Shown here piece by piece: positions 7,645-14,939 of a stretch of 23,154 nucleotides of DNA (its first letter is position 1; the number at the start of each line of letters is the position of its first letter). The DNA lies in NCBI GenBank assembly GCA_048884925.1, contig JBHLQK010000020.1, forward strand, positions 1-23,154, in the 5' to 3' direction. Both the position numbers and the translations under genes were made by a program. This DNA is from SMTZ1-83 sp048884925. Lineage in GTDB: Archaea > Asgardarchaeota > Thorarchaeia > Thorarchaeales > Thorarchaeaceae. The notes under the pieces were generated by a model. The model saw nothing but the letters and a program-made list of their open reading frames with translations, did no database searches and was not told the origin of the DNA.

Positions 7645-8766
7645 ATGAACAAAATGGATGCCGAAGATATCCTCCGTCTTAAAATCCGCCTTCTCACTGA
7701 AGGTGCTACACTCCCCGAGAGTGAATCCTCGGGCAGAAAAGGAGGCGCTGGTCCCGTAGGTGGTAGATATTTTGTCCTGCCAAATGGACGGCCTTGCGGA
7801 ATACCTATACGCAGAGGAGAGATGGGCAGGCGATTCGGTGCTCAATTACTCGAGCCAACAGAAAATCCTGAGTTATGGAAGTACAATGGCGTTGAGATCC
7901 GAGCTGTCCCTCGGCCCAAGTTTCTGAAAGGGAAGACATCTGATGGAATTTCATATCGCCAGATAGCATTACTTCATTGCGACAGTACACTTGCAACAAC
8001 AGTCTATCAGGCATGCAAATATTGGGAATGCGGCACACAATGTAAGTTTTGCACTATACCTACATCACATCTCAGAGGTGATACTGTACTCGATAAAGCG
8101 CCAGAACAAATGGCAGAGGTTGTGCGTGCAGCTGAACAGGATGGCATTATTACGGATATCCTTCTCACAACCGGCACTCCTGATGTCCCTGACATGGGCG
8201 GGGAACGACTTATTTCAATCATTAAAGCAATTCGCAAAGTTAGCGATTTGCCAATCGGCGTGCAGATTGAACCTTCTTTTAACAAAGAGATAATTAAGGA
8301 GATTTCTAGGGCCGGAGCGAATGCGATTGGCATGCACATTGAAAGCGCTGACGATGCAGTTAGAAAGGAAATGTGTCCAGGCAAGTACGAAGGTGGCTCA
8401 CTTGACCTTTACCGCGAAAGCTGGCAATATGCATTGGATTACTTTGGCAGAGGAAACGTGAGCACCTTCATCTTGTATGGATTGGGAGAACAAGTGAGCA
8501 AGACAATTAGCTTAGCCGACGAGCTCGCGGAGGATGGCGTGGTGCCAATAGTGGCTCCATTTCGACCAGCTCCGGGCAGTCAGTTAGCCGACTTTATTCC
8601 AACATATGTTGGCAAGCTCGAGGAATCAATGAAGCTCTACAAAGAAGTAGGCAATGCTCTATATCAATGGGATATCAATCCAAGTCAAACAATGGCTGGC
8701 TGTCATCGTTGCGGAGGATGTACACCAATTCAAGAAGCATACGATTGGGCCGCGAGCAAAACCTGA
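7645..8766 (+). CDS. Radical SAM protein resembling the MSMEG_0568 family
   Basis: The radical SAM motif C-x3-C-x2-C is at Cys 129, 133 and 136 (CGTQCKFC), with an extra cysteine at 124. A C-terminal C-x2-C-x2-C (CHRCGGC, 353-359) could bind a further cluster or zinc. Other recognisable blocks are GGAGPV near the N-terminus, TTGTPDVPD, GVQIEPS, GMHIES, the GRGNVSTFILYGLGE stretch and PFRPAPG. These line up, from memory, with the MSMEG_0568 family found in the bacterial Nit1C cluster. The reaction of that family is not known to me. I chose ATG 7645; a TTG at 7639 is in frame and ATG 7654 is also possible. No strong ribosome site is visible. It lies 30 bases after the Fe-S gene, so it may be the operon's last member or have its own promoter. 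A GNAT gene follows 59 bases on. Confidence 0.8.
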   Translation: MNKMDAEDILRLKIRLLTEGATLPESESSGRKGGAGPVGGRYFVLPNGRPCGIPIRRGEMGRRFGAQLLEPTENPELWKYNGVEIRAVPRPKFLKGKTSDGISYRQIALLHCDSTLATTVYQACKYWECGTQCKFCTIPTSHLRGDTVLDKAPEQMAEVVRAAEQDGIITDILLTTGTPDVPDMGGERLISIIKAIRKVSDLPIGVQIEPSFNKEIIKEISRAGANAIGMHIESADDAVRKEMCPGKYEGGSLDLYRESWQYALDYFGRGNVSTFILYGLGEQVSKTISLADELAEDGVVPIVAPFRPAPGSQLADFIPTYVGKLEESMKLYKEVGNALYQWDINPSQTMAGCHRCGGCTPIQEAYDWAASKT

Positions 8767-8825
8767 ATTTTCGTTACATACACAGAAGTTTATGTCGGGC
8801 TGAACCATTCCGATACTGGCTATCC

Positions 8826-9311
8826 ATGACAGAAATACCTGAAGAAGAGATTAGAGTCGTTGAACTCGTTGAGGAGGATGCAGGAGAGATCTCAGGTCTT
8901 TTCAAGCATGTCTGGGCTCAAGCTCAGGAGTACCCAGAAACTTGGCGAAAGAAACGAATGTATACTCCAGAGCAAGTCCTTGAAGATATGAATAATGGCT
9001 ATCACTATTTTGGCAGCCGGCTTCAGGGTCGGATTGTTGGTCTTTACAAAGCGAAGATCACAGACAAAGGTCTCTTCGGAGAGCATCAGACTGTCATTCC
9101 TGCATGTAGGACTAGTGGATTAGCTTCTGCAATGTACATTCAGTTTGCAGAGTATGGCCGGGCTCATGGATGCAAACGAAACTATTGCAATATTCTTGTG
9201 GGCCAAGAAGCAAGCGAGCGGCTCATGGAGAAATTCGGGTTTCGACCCTGGGGTGAACCATATGAGCAAATAGAGGGCATGCTTGTTCAGATGTACGAGC
9301 GGCCTCTCTAA
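8826..9311 (+). CDS. GNAT-family N-acetyltransferase
   Basis: This is a single GNAT domain of 161 aa. The acyl-CoA-binding motif A is seen as TVIPACRTSGLASAMY, with an R/QxxGxA-like turn, followed by the AEYGRAHGCKRNY segment and the C-terminal helix ASERLMEKFGFRPWG that is common at the end of GNAT folds. The substrate is unknown. The frame is open well upstream, inside the radical SAM gene, but the first sensible start outside that gene is the ATG at 8826 (MTEIPEEEI). No clear Shine-Dalgarno precedes it; a TTTATG at 8789-8794 is a weak TATA candidate, so a short-leader transcript or readthrough from the radical SAM gene are both possible. Pairing of a radical SAM gene with a GNAT gene recalls Nit1C clusters, though GNATs are common enough for coincidence. 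Confidence 0.8.
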   Translation: MTEIPEEEIRVVELVEEDAGEISGLFKHVWAQAQEYPETWRKKRMYTPEQVLEDMNNGYHYFGSRLQGRIVGLYKAKITDKGLFGEHQTVIPACRTSGLASAMYIQFAEYGRAHGCKRNYCNILVGQEASERLMEKFGFRPWGEPYEQIEGMLVQMYERPL

Positions 9312-9331
9312 TTTCCCGGTCCATTGTGCAC

Positions 9332-11137
9332 CTATGCAGGAAAGTGACGGTATTTCAGATACGTGAGTATCTCATAGAAATACTTCCCGCCATTGATTCC
9401 GCTGGCTTTTAGTCCACCAAGGTGGGGGTAGAAGCTATCGAAGTGTAGATGATCAGTGTTGATTGCCACGCCTGGTGCGTCAATCTCGTCAAAGAAACGA
9501 TGCCAAATATCGGGGTCATCGCTATACACGGAGGTGCGGAGTCCATATCGTGAATTGTTGGCTTGGGCTATAGCTTGCTCGAATGAACTGATTTTCATAA
9601 TTGGAAAGACCGGACCAAACGTTTCTTGATACCACATCTTGCAGTCAAGCGACACATTGGTCAGAATTGTAGGCTTATAGAAAAGCCCGGCATCATCACG
9701 TTCACCCTGCGCGTTCAGTCTAAAACCCCCAGCCTCGAGATTTGCACCACTCTTCAGTGCCTCCTCAATCATATCAATGATCTGATAGAGTGCACGAGTT
9801 CCAACTATCGGCAAATCTGTCTTCGAATCCTCTGGCAACCCGACTCTAAGCTGCTCGCTCTTCTCAACGAGGGCTGCAATGAAATCGTCATAGATGGATT
9901 CATGCAGGAACAGACGTTTGGCTGCAAAGCACGTTTGTCCTGAACCAAAGAAGCGTGCATTAGTCACGTAGCTCGCAACTTTATCGATGTCAACATCTTT
10001 CCATACAAGACTCGCTCCACTTCCTGCAAGTTCGGGAACAAAGTGCATTCCTCGTTTCACTGCTTGAGCCATAAGACTAAGCCCAACATCAGAATCACCA
10101 TAATAGACCATAGCGTTGAGTGGTGATCTATTAATCATGTAGTCAGCTATTTCGCGAGCTGGGCCAATTACGGACTGGACTGCACTCGTGGGGAAATCTA
10201 ATTCTCTCATCGCATCTGTTAGGGCATAAGCGAGCTGCATATTTGTAAGGGGCATCTTAGATGGAGTTCTGGTGACGGTTGCATTGCCTGCCCAGAAGCT
10301 TGAGATGATTGCCATGCCTCCTAGTCCAATTGCAGCATTGTATGGTGGAAAAACTCCTACAGCACCATAGGGAAACCGGCTCAGGATGGTTCTCTCTCCT
10401 GATACCGCACACGGAATCTCTTCTGGAGATATCCTGCCTGTTGCATATTCGATGTGCTCCTTGTACAGAGTGTTGAACACACCTTTCGTCTGCCAGTCGA
10501 AAAGGTTTACAGGTGTGCCTTCTGCTATTCCAATACTCTTGAACACATCATAGTTCTTCCAGAGCACTTGGCTCACATGAATGAGGCTCTCCGCACGTTC
10601 ATGTAAGGAAATCCCTCCTCCCTTATCATCAAGCTCCCTATGCATCAATCTGCGAATTCTATATGCCTCATTGCATGCTTCGGCCGCCTCTCGAGCTCCG
10701 CCAATTGCGTATTCTGCAAAGTAGAGGCCTTCTATCTCATCCTTTGTTGCAGAAGGATAACCGTGTATCCGGATGTAGTCTTTCAGCAATCGCATCTCGG
10801 GTGACCTGTCTGGAAGTTTCCCACTGAAATATCGAGCTGCCAGCCTCCCAAGAGACCCCTGCTCCTTCAAGGCCATTGCATATAGAATGCGTGGGTCTTC
10901 GATAGCCCGGTTCATGTCAGGAAAGATGGCAGTCTTACTGTCATCTGATTGTACAATTTCGCCCTTGATGAGATGACCGAACATTTGCATGTCTTTTGCC
11001 GCCCTGCGCCTGTTGGGAGCTGGTTGGTCCCACTTGATGAATTGGCCTAGATTGGGGGGATTTAAGCGCTTCTCCATAGGCGTTCCTGTTTCTTCGAGTA
11101 TCCTTTCAAAAGCTTGAATTGGAAATTCTCTTGCCAT
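9332..11137 (-). CDS. NAD(P)-dependent aldehyde dehydrogenase with long N-terminal extension
   Basis: The ALDH catalytic apparatus is complete: the oxyanion Asn in PPYNAAI, the general base Glu 369 in PELAGSG, the nucleophile Cys 403 in SGQTCFAAKR, and YQETFGPVFP and the LGGLKASG loop near the C-terminus. At 601 aa it is about 100 residues longer than an ordinary ALDH, in which the nucleophile sits near residue 300. The extra N-terminal part is helical and charged, with no domain I recognise. The enzyme would oxidise an aldehyde to a carboxylic acid; the aldehyde cannot be named. It is transcribed away from the RNA methyltransferase gene, with only 17 bases between the two start codons. An internal ATG at codon 21 is an alternative start. 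It converges on the GNAT gene with a 20-base gap. Confidence 0.9.
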   Translation of the reverse strand: MAREFPIQAFERILEETGTPMEKRLNPPNLGQFIKWDQPAPNRRRAAKDMQMFGHLIKGEIVQSDDSKTAIFPDMNRAIEDPRILYAMALKEQGSLGRLAARYFSGKLPDRSPEMRLLKDYIRIHGYPSATKDEIEGLYFAEYAIGGAREAAEACNEAYRIRRLMHRELDDKGGGISLHERAESLIHVSQVLWKNYDVFKSIGIAEGTPVNLFDWQTKGVFNTLYKEHIEYATGRISPEEIPCAVSGERTILSRFPYGAVGVFPPYNAAIGLGGMAIISSFWAGNATVTRTPSKMPLTNMQLAYALTDAMRELDFPTSAVQSVIGPAREIADYMINRSPLNAMVYYGDSDVGLSLMAQAVKRGMHFVPELAGSGASLVWKDVDIDKVASYVTNARFFGSGQTCFAAKRLFLHESIYDDFIAALVEKSEQLRVGLPEDSKTDLPIVGTRALYQIIDMIEEALKSGANLEAGGFRLNAQGERDDAGLFYKPTILTNVSLDCKMWYQETFGPVFPIMKISSFEQAIAQANNSRYGLRTSVYSDDPDIWHRFFDEIDAPGVAINTDHLHFDSFYPHLGGLKASGINGGKYFYEILTYLKYRHFPA

Positions 11138-11154
11138 ATTCTATAACATAGGAG

Positions 11155-12492
11155 ATGTGTTCAGCAATCAACACCATATCGGATGATCCAGCAGTCCTAC
11201 AACAGATAATCGGTCTCTTGTCGGAGTACAGCACGACCACCAGAACAATGCGAGAGCTGTTGCGAATTTCAGGATCCGATAATTCAGAAGATTTGCAGAC
11301 ACGTGGTTATGTTCAATCTCGAGTTCTAGGAATTATTAGATTTCTCAACACGATTAATTACATAGCCATTCGCGCTTTGGGCAAGAGAAACCTCTCTGAT
11401 TTTACAATTGCAGATCAGAGCCTTCTTCGTTTCGCTATCTATCAGCAACGGTGGCTCAAGACTCCCCTAAGTAGCACAGCTTTAGAGATGCTTGATTCAT
11501 CTGGTCTATCAGACACTGTAAATCAAGCAATCAAAATAGATCTTGACAGGAGGACCAAGAATATGAGTTCATCGAATGCAATCGGAATCAAGCTCTCTCA
11601 CCCAACCTTCATTGTTGAAACCCTCCTTGAACATCTGGGAGTTGACGAAGCACAAGAACTGATGAAATATAACAACGGTCCTAGGGACTATTTCCTCCGC
11701 GTGAACACACTGCTGGCTCATCATGAAGAAGTCATCTCCCTACTGGAAGGCCAAGAGATTGTGTTGGAGTCTGTCAAAGAACTACCTAATCTATTCAGAC
11801 TGGTTAGCGGCATTTCAGCTCTCTTTGATTCTAAGGAATTCAAGAATGGTCGCATTATAGTCCAGGATAAAGGAAGTGTGGCTGTCGGGCATGCTCTAGC
11901 CCCAAAGCCTGGACTCAAGGTTTGGGATGCTTGCGCTGCACCAGGCATGAAGACCCATCTTCTTTGGGAGCTCATGAAAGGAGAGGGTCATCTTGTTGCT
12001 ACCGACATCAGTACAAGCAGGCTAAAGAATATGAAAATCCGATGTTCAAAGATTGGCTGTGAATCTGTTGAATTCATGGAAGCGGATGCCATTACAGCAC
12101 CAATCTCAGATGCAGATAAAATCCTCATCGATGCTCCATGCACCTCTACTGGCATTCTTCGCAGCCATCCATCCTTCAAATGGCGACTCAATAAGGAATC
12201 ACTCATGAGTCTTATGTCTATTCAGAACAAGATACTGGATGGCATCCTTAACGCCTACTCTGACAAGCCGGGAACTGAGATAGTCTATGCGACTTGTTCT
12301 CTTCTGCCTCACGAAGGCGAATCACAAATTGACTCGGCAATGACTCGTCATCCTATCGAACTCCTGGAGATGCCCCTTGTTGGGTCCCCGGGATATTCAG
12401 GATTTGATTGTTCTGACAAGGTAATCAGACTCTCCCCTCACCGACACAACTCAAACGGATTCTTTATCGCCAGATTCCGAATTACTGAGTGA
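11155..12492 (+). CDS. RsmB/NSUN-type RNA (cytosine-5) methyltransferase
   Basis: This is a SAM-dependent RNA m5C methyltransferase. Residues about 30-110 look like the NusB-like helical domain of RsmB. The Rossmann-fold catalytic domain starts with motif I DACAAPGMKTH, then VATDIS, the motif IV cysteine in DAPCTSTG (Cys 329) and the motif VI cysteine in YATCSL (Cys 381). Having both cysteines fits the two-cysteine mechanism of the family (nucleophile in motif VI, release in motif IV). The substrate could be rRNA or tRNA; the NusB-like domain favours rRNA. The ATG directly abuts GGAG with no spacer, so initiation is probably not by that Shine-Dalgarno. The last 11 bases overlap the tail of the convergent helical-repeat gene. 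Confidence 0.9.
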   Translation: MCSAINTISDDPAVLQQIIGLLSEYSTTTRTMRELLRISGSDNSEDLQTRGYVQSRVLGIIRFLNTINYIAIRALGKRNLSDFTIADQSLLRFAIYQQRWLKTPLSSTALEMLDSSGLSDTVNQAIKIDLDRRTKNMSSSNAIGIKLSHPTFIVETLLEHLGVDEAQELMKYNNGPRDYFLRVNTLLAHHEEVISLLEGQEIVLESVKELPNLFRLVSGISALFDSKEFKNGRIIVQDKGSVAVGHALAPKPGLKVWDACAAPGMKTHLLWELMKGEGHLVATDISTSRLKNMKIRCSKIGCESVEFMEADAITAPISDADKILIDAPCTSTGILRSHPSFKWRLNKESLMSLMSIQNKILDGILNAYSDKPGTEIVYATCSLLPHEGESQIDSAMTRHPIELLEMPLVGSPGYSGFDCSDKVIRLSPHRHNSNGFFIARFRITE

Positions 12493-13429
12493 TTCTTCGT
12501 TCGACTGATTCCATCGCCCTTCGAGCAAATTCGTGGTCATCCCTGAAACTCCAGGGAATATTGAGGAATATCTTATTAGCTTCTACAAGTGCATCTTGGT
12601 CCCTGCTGATGAGCCCCTTGAAGACTAGCCTAGTCCATTGAAAGCAGGGGTGGTTATTGAACTCTTCTTTGATTCCTGATTCGTCTGTGAATTGTGTCAG
12701 ATATAATAGGCCATCCTTTGGTTTCCCCAACATAAGGTCTGCTAGAGCACCCAGACACGAGAATGTAATGGCATTTTGCTTTATTCCCGAAGCTAAATAG
12801 GTATCAGCTCCTTCCTTGTATTCTGAAGCTTTCTTTTCATAGAGCGACCTGCCATGACTGATTACCAATTTGTCCTTCTCTTCATCCTTGACAGCTTGCT
12901 CAGTCTTTTTCAGGCTAAAACCGCCGATGATGCCAGCCTTTAACTCAGCCTGCATGTCTGCCACTGGTGATCCCACAGCGATTTTTCTAGCAGCGTCTAT
13001 GATTCTCTCTCCACTCTTCACTAGCGTCTGCTTCATCATTGGGCTTGCCAGAGATGGGTCCTTATTTGCCGCACCATTTTCGAGCATATTTCTAGCATAC
13101 CTGAATATCTCATACCCTCTTTCAATCAGATTCATCTTAGCTGCAAAATCAATAGCTTTGATTGCAGCCATAATTGCATTGTCAGTTTCTCCTAAGTTCT
13201 CGAATTGATTAGCTGAATCAACTAGCCATAGGAACGAGTCTGTACTATTCAACTTCAATGACTCAAGCCCTTTGGAGAGAGCGGTGTATGCATCTACGCA
13301 TATGACCGCCAAATCTGCTTTTGTGCATTTAGCAGCTACCTCTCCCCTGGCGAGTGCCACATTTCTCAGTCTACATGTGTTGCCTGTTTTTGAGTCCGCA
13401 AGCCATTTGCATACTTCTTGTACAGTCAA
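12482..13429 (-). CDS. Helical-repeat (TPR) protein resembling alpha-SNAP
   Basis: This is an all-alpha protein of 315 aa with no signal peptide or membrane helix. Residues about 65-125 show paired amphipathic helices (ANQFENLGETDNAIMAAIKA, then a helix ending YARNMLE) like TPR-type helical hairpins. The C-terminal 90 residues have the order seen in alpha-SNAP/Sec17: a short Cys-containing helix, an LxxF loop, a longer helix with acidic DxDxxxEA-like residues (SRDQDALVEANK), a W-containing turn and a terminal basic helix. Alpha-SNAP is an adaptor for SNARE disassembly in eukaryotes; function here is inference from shape only. The start is TTG 13429: a stop codon lies immediately upstream in frame and GAGGT sits nine bases before it. 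It converges with the RNA methyltransferase (11-base overlap) and diverges from PDCD5. Confidence 0.72.
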   Translation of the reverse strand: MTVQEVCKWLADSKTGNTCRLRNVALARGEVAAKCTKADLAVICVDAYTALSKGLESLKLNSTDSFLWLVDSANQFENLGETDNAIMAAIKAIDFAAKMNLIERGYEIFRYARNMLENGAANKDPSLASPMMKQTLVKSGERIIDAARKIAVGSPVADMQAELKAGIIGGFSLKKTEQAVKDEEKDKLVISHGRSLYEKKASEYKEGADTYLASGIKQNAITFSCLGALADLMLGKPKDGLLYLTQFTDESGIKEEFNNHPCFQWTRLVFKGLISRDQDALVEANKIFLNIPWSFRDDHEFARRAMESVERRITQ

Positions 13430-13486
13430 TTAACGCAAACCTCATAGCTTCATATGCTTCCAGTCAAACGTCTACACAGAATCACG

Positions 13487-13496
13487 CCTAAAAAGG
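13487..13496. promoter_or_regulatory. A/T-rich box in divergent promoter region, possible shared TATA element
   Basis: CCTAAAAAGG is nearly palindromic and sits in the middle of the 131-base gap between two divergent genes. Placed as a TATA box, it would give leaders of about 45 bases toward the PDCD5 start at 13561 and about 30-35 bases toward the TTG start at 13429. Both leaders would contain the GAGGT ribosome sites. It is a prediction from position and composition only. Confidence 0.35.
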
Positions 13497-13548
13497 ACTT
13501 CTAGTTGTATCGTTATGCTTAACTGTACTTCTATACGGCTTTGGAACT

Positions 13549-13563
13549 GAGGTTTGTACTCTG
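13549..13563 (+). promoter_or_regulatory. Shine-Dalgarno plus CTG start of the PDCD5 gene
   Basis: GAGGT (13549-13553) is followed by seven bases and then CTG at 13561-13563. In this frame there is no ATG, GTG or TTG between the upstream stop (13489-13491) and the ATG at 13606. Residues encoded from 13564 onward (TDDDPDLAIIRRKKM) match the conserved PDCD5 N-terminus, so translation must begin before the 13606 ATG. Confidence 0.6.
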
Positions 13564-13956
13564 ACTGACGACGACCCTGACTTAGCAATTATTCGGCGTA
13601 AGAAAATGGCTAGTATGATTAAGCGTGAGAAACAACTCCAAGCTGCACGGCAACAGGAAGAGAAGGTAGGTGTAGAGAGGGCAAAGCTCCTGAAGAGATT
13701 TCTCACATCGGATGCGATATCATATCTTACCGAACTTAAAGCGCACAATGAGGGTGTTAGCAGCCAGGTGGAAGAAATCATTCTCTATCTAATTGTGTAC
13801 CGAGGATATCGACAGACTATGAGTCAATTGGATATTCGTTACATTGAGCGCCAAGTCAGGGGAGAAGAACCTAAGATTCGAATTCAAAGAGATGGTGAAA
13901 CCTCTGATTTCGGAGCATATGTCAAAGAAGCCATTAAGAAGGGAACCGAGGACTAA
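13561..13956 (+). CDS. PDCD5-family DNA-binding protein, probable CTG start
   Basis: This is the archaeal homologue of programmed cell death protein 5 (TFAR19), a small basic helical-bundle protein reported to bind nucleic acid. It has an acidic start (DDDPDL), the IIRRKKMAS segment, a Gln/Glu-rich helix (LQAARQQEEK), KRFLTSDAISYLTELK (counterpart of the family's ILTPEARERLNRLK), a long helix and a basic KIRIQR strand near the end. The translation from the 13606 ATG would lack the first 15 conserved residues, so I start at CTG 13561, giving 131 aa. The C-terminal 20 residues after KIRIQR extend beyond the usual family end. Eukaryotic PDCD5 acts with the TRiC chaperonin and in cell-death regulation; archaeal roles are unclear. 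The stop overlaps the convergent neighbour by four bases. Confidence 0.82.
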   Translation: MTDDDPDLAIIRRKKMASMIKREKQLQAARQQEEKVGVERAKLLKRFLTSDAISYLTELKAHNEGVSSQVEEIILYLIVYRGYRQTMSQLDIRYIERQVRGEEPKIRIQRDGETSDFGAYVKEAIKKGTED

Positions 13957-14855
13957 CCGAGCGACATCGCACGGCCCTTCCATTCTCTGATCGTATATTG
14001 AAGTTCCTCTATGTTGCTACCGCCTTTCTTCCACAAATTGGCTGTTTTTCTCATCTGAAAGACCAAAGCACCACCACGGGCGAGTTTTTGTTCAATAATG
14101 TCAACTGCCGCCTCAATCGCTTTTGCGACTAACTCGTGACCTTCGGTCTTTCCCACAATATCCTCAAGCGAGTCGAAAATGTCGGGTGGGTCCCAAGATT
14201 TCCACTCCTCAACTGGAATCTTGGCCACTCGATAATTTTCTCCAGGTATCACAGTATTGCCATCTCGAATTTCGATCTCACCTGCTGCTTGGAGTTCATC
14301 TACGATGGCCAAAGCCTGTGCGACATCAATGAGCAAATTGGACGCCAATTCCTCTATTCTTACGGACCTCCTATCATATACTATGTTGATTATCTTGAAT
14401 CTTGGGTCTCCCACATGCATGATTGCATCTCGAAGATGGTCTAGACCACCCGGCTCATTCTTGAGTACAGCTGATGCCGCCTCTGACAAGGATTTGATAT
14501 CCTCCCTTAGTAATTCAATTTGCCTATTGGCGTCAGATAGCTGCTCCTTGAGTGTGTATTCATCATCACTAGGCTTGATACTTGCCATCTGTTGTGTCTG
14601 TTCTGCACGGATTCCTCGAATCTCCTTGCCTACTGCATCCAAGGCTCCCTTTGTGCGATCCAACTCTGTACGCAGCATATGATTCTCTGCGTCTTTTTCT
14701 GAAATCAGGCCTTCTAAAGCGTCTATTTTGGTGTTTGTTTCACTGGCTCTGCGACGAGTTCCATCAAGTTGAGCCTGCAGAGCCCCTAGTTGCTGTTGGA
14801 GGTGTGCAATATGCAGTGTTTTTTCTCGTAGGCGTTCGTGGACATCCTCAGACAT
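13953..14855 (-). CDS. Coiled-coil protein with winged-helix-like domain
   Basis: This 300 aa protein has no family I can name. Residues 1-130 are a long charged coiled coil with heptad-like Leu/Ile spacing (LREKTLHIAHLQQQLGALQA and on). A break at PGG near 137 is followed by a winged-helix-like unit at about 150-205: helix KIINIVYD, a turn, the helix ELASNLLID, the recognition-type helix ALAIVDELQAAG and a beta wing EIEIRDGNTVI. The C-terminal third is mixed helix. Such coiled-coil plus wHTH proteins in archaea may be dimeric DNA-associated or scaffold proteins; this is inference. The ATG at 14855 has no strong ribosome site, but CATAAGTAAT about 23 bases upstream suggests a leaderless or near-leaderless transcript. 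Confidence 0.7.
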   Translation of the reverse strand: MSEDVHERLREKTLHIAHLQQQLGALQAQLDGTRRRASETNTKIDALEGLISEKDAENHMLRTELDRTKGALDAVGKEIRGIRAEQTQQMASIKPSDDEYTLKEQLSDANRQIELLREDIKSLSEAASAVLKNEPGGLDHLRDAIMHVGDPRFKIINIVYDRRSVRIEELASNLLIDVAQALAIVDELQAAGEIEIRDGNTVIPGENYRVAKIPVEEWKSWDPPDIFDSLEDIVGKTEGHELVAKAIEAAVDIIEQKLARGGALVFQMRKTANLWKKGGSNIEELQYTIREWKGRAMSLG

Positions 14856-14872
14856 AGATTGTCCCCAATACC

Positions 14873-14882
14873 ATTACTTATG
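14873..14882 (-). promoter_or_regulatory. Possible TATA box for the coiled-coil gene
   Basis: Read on the reverse strand this is CATAAGTAAT. Its centre is about 23 bases upstream of the ATG at 14855, the distance expected for a leaderless archaeal transcript. No Shine-Dalgarno is present between it and the ATG. Confidence 0.3.
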
Positions 14883-14890
14883 TCATGCGA

Positions 14891-14898
14891 TTAAAAAG
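14891..14898 (+). promoter_or_regulatory. Possible TATA box for the TatD gene
   Basis: TTAAAAAG lies about 46 bases before the ATG at 14940, which would put transcription start near 14920, just ahead of AAGGAG (14921-14926). That position would leave the in-frame TTG at 14913 outside the transcript and supports the ATG as start. Confidence 0.4.
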
Positions 14899-14939
14899 AA
14901 TCTAGTACGGCTTTGATAGCAAGGAGCGAAACTGGAAGA

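Noticed and set aside
8007..8384. 125-codon reverse-strand open frame inside the radical SAM gene
   Set aside because: Antisense to conserved radical SAM motifs; no family features.
8667..8825. Upstream extension of the GNAT frame
   Set aside because: It runs through the radical SAM gene's C-terminal CxxCxxC region; GNAT homology starts after the ATG at 8826.
13606..13608. ATG as start of PDCD5
   Set aside because: It would discard 15 codons that match the conserved N-terminus, and no Shine-Dalgarno lies before it.
14257..14857. Forward open frames of 141 and 91 codons over the coiled-coil gene
   Set aside because: Antisense shadows of a long regular coiled coil, whose biased codons keep the opposite frame open.
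14913..14939. TTG start for TatD
   Set aside because: It would lie upstream of the predicted transcript start, and TatD proteins normally begin just before the HxH motif.
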